From Psychrobacillus sp. OK032 (GTDB lineage Bacteria > Bacillota > Bacilli > Bacillales_A > Planococcaceae), in the NCBI RefSeq assembly GCF_900111345.1, contig NZ_FOGY01000003.1:1-64000 (forward strand): DNA of 64,000 nt. Reading direction: 5' to 3'. Numbering within the stretch: the first letter of the stretch is position 1; every line of letters begins with the position of its first letter. The position numbers and the translations under genes are program-made. The notes beneath the pieces are model-generated. The model was not told where the DNA came from. It was given only the letters and a program-made list of their open reading frames with translations, and searched no databases. Positions 61,127 to 64,000 of the stretch are shown here, piece after piece.

Positions 61127-62939
61127 ATTTGTTTTGGCAATTTGGCTGACCTGGTACTAGTCCGCTTGAAGGTCTTAGTCTCTTTTGCTGGCATTGTTCC
61201 TCTAATAATATGGTCATAAGTTTTTGAATATGTTTTGTTTCCTTACTTTCATTTGAAGGGTCGGATAAATTTTTTATTTCTAGCGGATCTTTCATCAGAT
61301 TATATAATTCATATTGTTCTGGAATTGGTTGGGTTTTGGTTGTTATTTCAGAAACGGATATGCTTTGTGTCTCATCGATAGGTATTTGGCTCTTAATCTC
61401 GGTTGTTTGATCTTCTATTCCAGGGTTGCTCCAAAATTGTGGATTGTCAAAGTAACGAGAGAATTTCCATATTTCATACGTATTATCATTCCCGGTTATG
61501 AGACGGGCAATAACCGTTTCAAGATGGTTAGGCTGTGTCACGGATTGGTATGGCTGACCTGAAAAGCTGACTTGGTTCAAGCCTTTTGTAACATCGTCAT
61601 CCGACATAAAATAGACAGGTTCATGCATTCGGTGAAAGTTATCTTTCTTGTATACAACGGGCGTAAGATCGCGTCCTACAAGTGGATGTACTTCGGTATG
61701 ATCTTGTTGAAGTTCATTTGCTATTTTATCCACATTAATATTAGCAAGCCCAAGTAGTGTAGGAAGAATATCCACATGACTTGTTAACATATTCGCTTTT
61801 CTGCTTTCTGAAAATAACTTAGGACTATGAATGATAAAGGGTACATGAATCGTTTCTTCGTAGGCGTTATACCATTTTTGGAACAATCCTCCGTGTGCTC
61901 CTAACAAATCGCCGTGATCAGAAGTGAAGATAACGATTGTATTTTCGTAAAACTTGGATTGTTGTAATGCACTAAAAACTTTAGACATCTCACAATCCAC
62001 TTGCTTGTGCAACGAAAAATAAAGTTGTCGATAAGCTAGTGTATCTCTAGTAGGCTGAAAGGTTTTTGGATAGGTTTCTTTATAGCTTTCTTGCGCAGTT
62101 GGTTTTGTAAGTAGCGACTCATTTGCAGTAGGGGCAGGTGGAATGAACGGAATAGATGGGTCTATTTCAAAGTTAAATAAGGGAGAAAACTCCGTAAGTT
62201 CTCCGTATAAAGCAATATCATGCGGATTAATAAAGGAAGAGACGATTAGCCATGGTTTAGCGTTTGCATTCGTACTGTTTTTTTCAAGTGAGGAGATGAG
62301 ATTAACTACTTCTCTTGCGTATACTTCATCCCGTCCTTTCGTGCCAATTTGAGCAGAAGAAGCAGAATTCCTTGGATTTGTCCCATGTGGTTCTGGTCCC
62401 AACCAACCGGAAAAGCCAAATTCATCAAGGCGATTTGCTTCTAAATATAGTTCTTCTCTTTTAGTGTTAGGGACACCGGTTGCAGGATGATAACTAGGCA
62501 TCGCATTCTGTGTTCCAGGTATTAATATATCTTGATGGGAAGCATGCCATTTTCCCTTCCAGAATGTGTCGTAGCCAGCTGCGCGAAAATAATCGCCGAT
62601 AGTAGGCACAGTATTTGGATCTAGCCAAAAGATGTCTGGTTCAGATGCATTAGCAGCACCCCCAGTCGTTTTAGTTACACCATGAAGAGATGGGTACTGC
62701 CCTGTGTATAAAGTTGTTCTACTCGGAGAGCAGGCAGTACTTCCGATATAGTGATGAAGAAATTCCAAACCGTTCTTTCGCAATAATTCTTGTGTCTTTA
62801 AATTCTCTTTCCGCCATTTTTTAAGTGCATCATTTTCATAAACAGTTGGAAAGCGTTGCTCGTCTACTAGGAATATTAAAAAATTAGGTTTTCGTTCAAA
62901 GGAATTCATTTCTGACTGTTTGGCGTCTCCATATTCCAC
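61125..62939 (-). CDS. Sulfatase (arylsulfatase type, FGly-dependent)
   Basis: 604 residues, GTG start seven bases after GGAGGTG. N-terminal metal site FLIFLVDEQRFPTVYEN and the formylglycine motif STACSPSRTTLYTGQYPS (Cys about 91, CxPSR) identify a type I sulfatase; FTSDHGDLLGAHGGLFQKW carries the second metal ligands. The Cys must be oxidised by a formylglycine-generating enzyme or radical SAM maturase, neither of which is in the window. No signal peptide is seen, so it is probably cytosolic. Substrate unknown; choline-sulfatase-like enzymes are related. Confidence 0.9.
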   Translation of the reverse strand: MEYGDAKQSEMNSFERKPNFLIFLVDEQRFPTVYENDALKKWRKENLKTQELLRKNGLEFLHHYIGSTACSPSRTTLYTGQYPSLHGVTKTTGGAANASEPDIFWLDPNTVPTIGDYFRAAGYDTFWKGKWHASHQDILIPGTQNAMPSYHPATGVPNTKREELYLEANRLDEFGFSGWLGPEPHGTNPRNSASSAQIGTKGRDEVYAREVVNLISSLEKNSTNANAKPWLIVSSFINPHDIALYGELTEFSPLFNFEIDPSIPFIPPAPTANESLLTKPTAQESYKETYPKTFQPTRDTLAYRQLYFSLHKQVDCEMSKVFSALQQSKFYENTIVIFTSDHGDLLGAHGGLFQKWYNAYEETIHVPFIIHSPKLFSESRKANMLTSHVDILPTLLGLANINVDKIANELQQDHTEVHPLVGRDLTPVVYKKDNFHRMHEPVYFMSDDDVTKGLNQVSFSGQPYQSVTQPNHLETVIARLITGNDNTYEIWKFSRYFDNPQFWSNPGIEDQTTEIKSQIPIDETQSISVSEITTKTQPIPEQYELYNLMKDPLEIKNLSDPSNESKETKHIQKLMTILLEEQCQQKRLRPSSGLVPGQPNCQNK

Positions 62940-63109
62940 AATTTAACACCTCCATAAAACCCTATTCCTATATTTTACGTTTGAATTTATTAATTGTTTG
63001 GGAGTTTCATAGTTAAATATAAAAAAGGATGCTTATTCAATCGCATAGAGACAAACACACATATTTCTAATCGGACATAATGTATAGAAAGTGTGAGGAG
63101 GTTGTTCGG

Positions 63110-64000
63110 GTGGAGAAAAATAAAGAAAAGGACGCACGTTCGAAATGGCATCCGGTTGAGGTCATCGGGCTTCTGTTAGTATTTGCCTCGTTATTAATCC
63201 TATTATTCAATCCTAATTCACTCTCTGACTTTTTTAATGCGGTTATTGCTGAAGTAAAGCCTATTGTAGTGGATGTTTTTTTAACGAGTGAAATTGGAAT
63301 TGCCATCATCATTAGTGTAATTTTTGGACGAATTATTGAACGCCTAGGGTTTACAGACGGTTTAATACGGATTTTCGTTCCTATTATGAAGTGGCTGAAG
63401 ATAAATCCATCTGTTATTGTGCCAAGTGTTTACAATATTCTTGGTGACATTAACGCAGCAGGAAAAATTGCAGGACCAGTTCTTGTGAAGGCGAAAGCAA
63501 CGAAAGCAGAACAAAAAATCGCAGTTGCAACAATGATACAATCCCCCCAATCGTTTGCAACATTAGTGCTAGGTCTTATTGCACTCTCAGTATTCAACAT
63601 TAATGCATTTCCTCTTATAATTCTTTCTATTTTTCTTCCAATTGTTGTTGTCCCGTGGTTATTATCCGTCACTATTTACCGTGATACCAAAAAGGTTGAT
63701 TTAGAAAGCCTACCGAGATTTACACCAAAAACAAAGTTTCTGGAAACAATTTTTTCCTCTGCAAAAGAAGGTGCAGAGCTGCTTTTTTTAATCATAATTC
63801 CTGCGGTTGCAGCTGTATTTTTCTTTATTGGAGCACTTAGATTCTTCGGAGCTTGGGATGTAATTGAATCAAGCTTATCCAGTGTTTTAACATTTTTGAG
63901 CATTGAACCCGCAACAGGTATTGTATCTATTCTTGCTGCCCCAACACTTGCTGTAGCCCAACTTGCTGAAATTTCAAGCTCAGTTGATCCTCGATTAATA
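63110..64000 (+). CDS. Nucleoside-recognition (Gate) domain membrane protein, 5' part
   Basis: GTG start at 63110 with GAGGAGG eight bases upstream; the frame is open to the window edge (297 codons seen). It begins with a charged stretch (KNKEKDARSKWHP) and then hydrophobic segments including VVDVFLTSEIGIAIIISVIF and GAELLFLIIIPAVAAVFFFI. The block VYNILGDINAAGKIAGPVLV and QSPQSFATLVLGL are of the kind found in nucleoside-recognition/Gate domain proteins. The function is probably transport or membrane signalling; the C-terminal part is missing. Confidence 0.75.
   Translation, partial: MEKNKEKDARSKWHPVEVIGLLLVFASLLILLFNPNSLSDFFNAVIAEVKPIVVDVFLTSEIGIAIIISVIFGRIIERLGFTDGLIRIFVPIMKWLKINPSVIVPSVYNILGDINAAGKIAGPVLVKAKATKAEQKIAVATMIQSPQSFATLVLGLIALSVFNINAFPLIILSIFLPIVVVPWLLSVTIYRDTKKVDLESLPRFTPKTKFLETIFSSAKEGAELLFLIIIPAVAAVFFFIGALRFFGAWDVIESSLSSVLTFLSIEPATGIVSILAAPTLAVAQLAEISSSVDPRLI

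Overview
The window looks like a chromosomal segment from an aerobic, endospore-forming member of the Bacillales. It is AT-rich, uses AGGAGG-type ribosome binding sites and ATG/GTG/TTG starts, and carries CotY/CotZ-, YhcN/YlaJ-, Tlp- and YheC/YheD-type spore genes plus an aa3-type quinol oxidase operon. Gene content and the dispersed GC-rich repeats are most reminiscent of Psychrobacillus, Lysinibacillus or relatives; the genus is an inference.

Region 1 (1-4300) is an array of small orphan genes, all on the + strand. Almost every gene is followed by a copy of one palindromic repeat family (core AACTAACGGGTGCTTTA, with a second inverted-repeat half AACTAAC-N7-GTTAGTT). The layout is one gene plus one repeat, as in a gene-cassette array, but I see no integrase and no canonical attC boxes. 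Region 2 (4400-11700) holds a GC-rich dispersed repeat, a BMP-type lipoprotein paired with a chemoreceptor, a TPR-GGDEF diguanylate cyclase, an esterase, two small proteins and an EamA transporter.

Region 3 (11900-22850) is the most unusual part: two ATP-grasp ligases, a CotY/CotZ-family coat protein, a YheC/YheD ATP-grasp fused to a MurF-like Mur ligase (a domain order like cyanophycin synthetase), two further tandem MurF-like ligases and a secreted protein with three NlpC/P60 domains, of which only the first keeps visible catalytic residues. I infer a sporulation-linked amide-ligase pathway making a peptide or poly-amino-acid material for the spore surface. A 0.74-kb repeat with perfect terminal inverted repeats sits inside the cluster.

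Region 4 (23000-42700) has an orphan formimidoylglutamase, two distant paralogous proteins of about 485-490 residues, a YqjF-like protein, a YhcN/YlaJ lipoprotein, a probable 6S RNA, an acetate-type symporter with its DUF485 partner, a large SF1 helicase with a small partner gene and a possible leader attenuator, an HtrA-like protease, a bacillopeptidase F homologue and another GC-rich repeat. Region 5 (42800-64000) is mostly housekeeping and transport: qoxABCD, tlp, a structured palindromic element next to an MFS transporter, a DUF3219 protein and luciferase-like oxidoreductase, a marR-ABC-ABC drug-exporter operon with a visible promoter and operator, YunC, a Ca2+/H+ antiporter, an MBL-fold hydrolase, a Na+/H+ antiporter, a sulfatase, and the 5' part of a nucleoside-recognition membrane protein that runs off the window.
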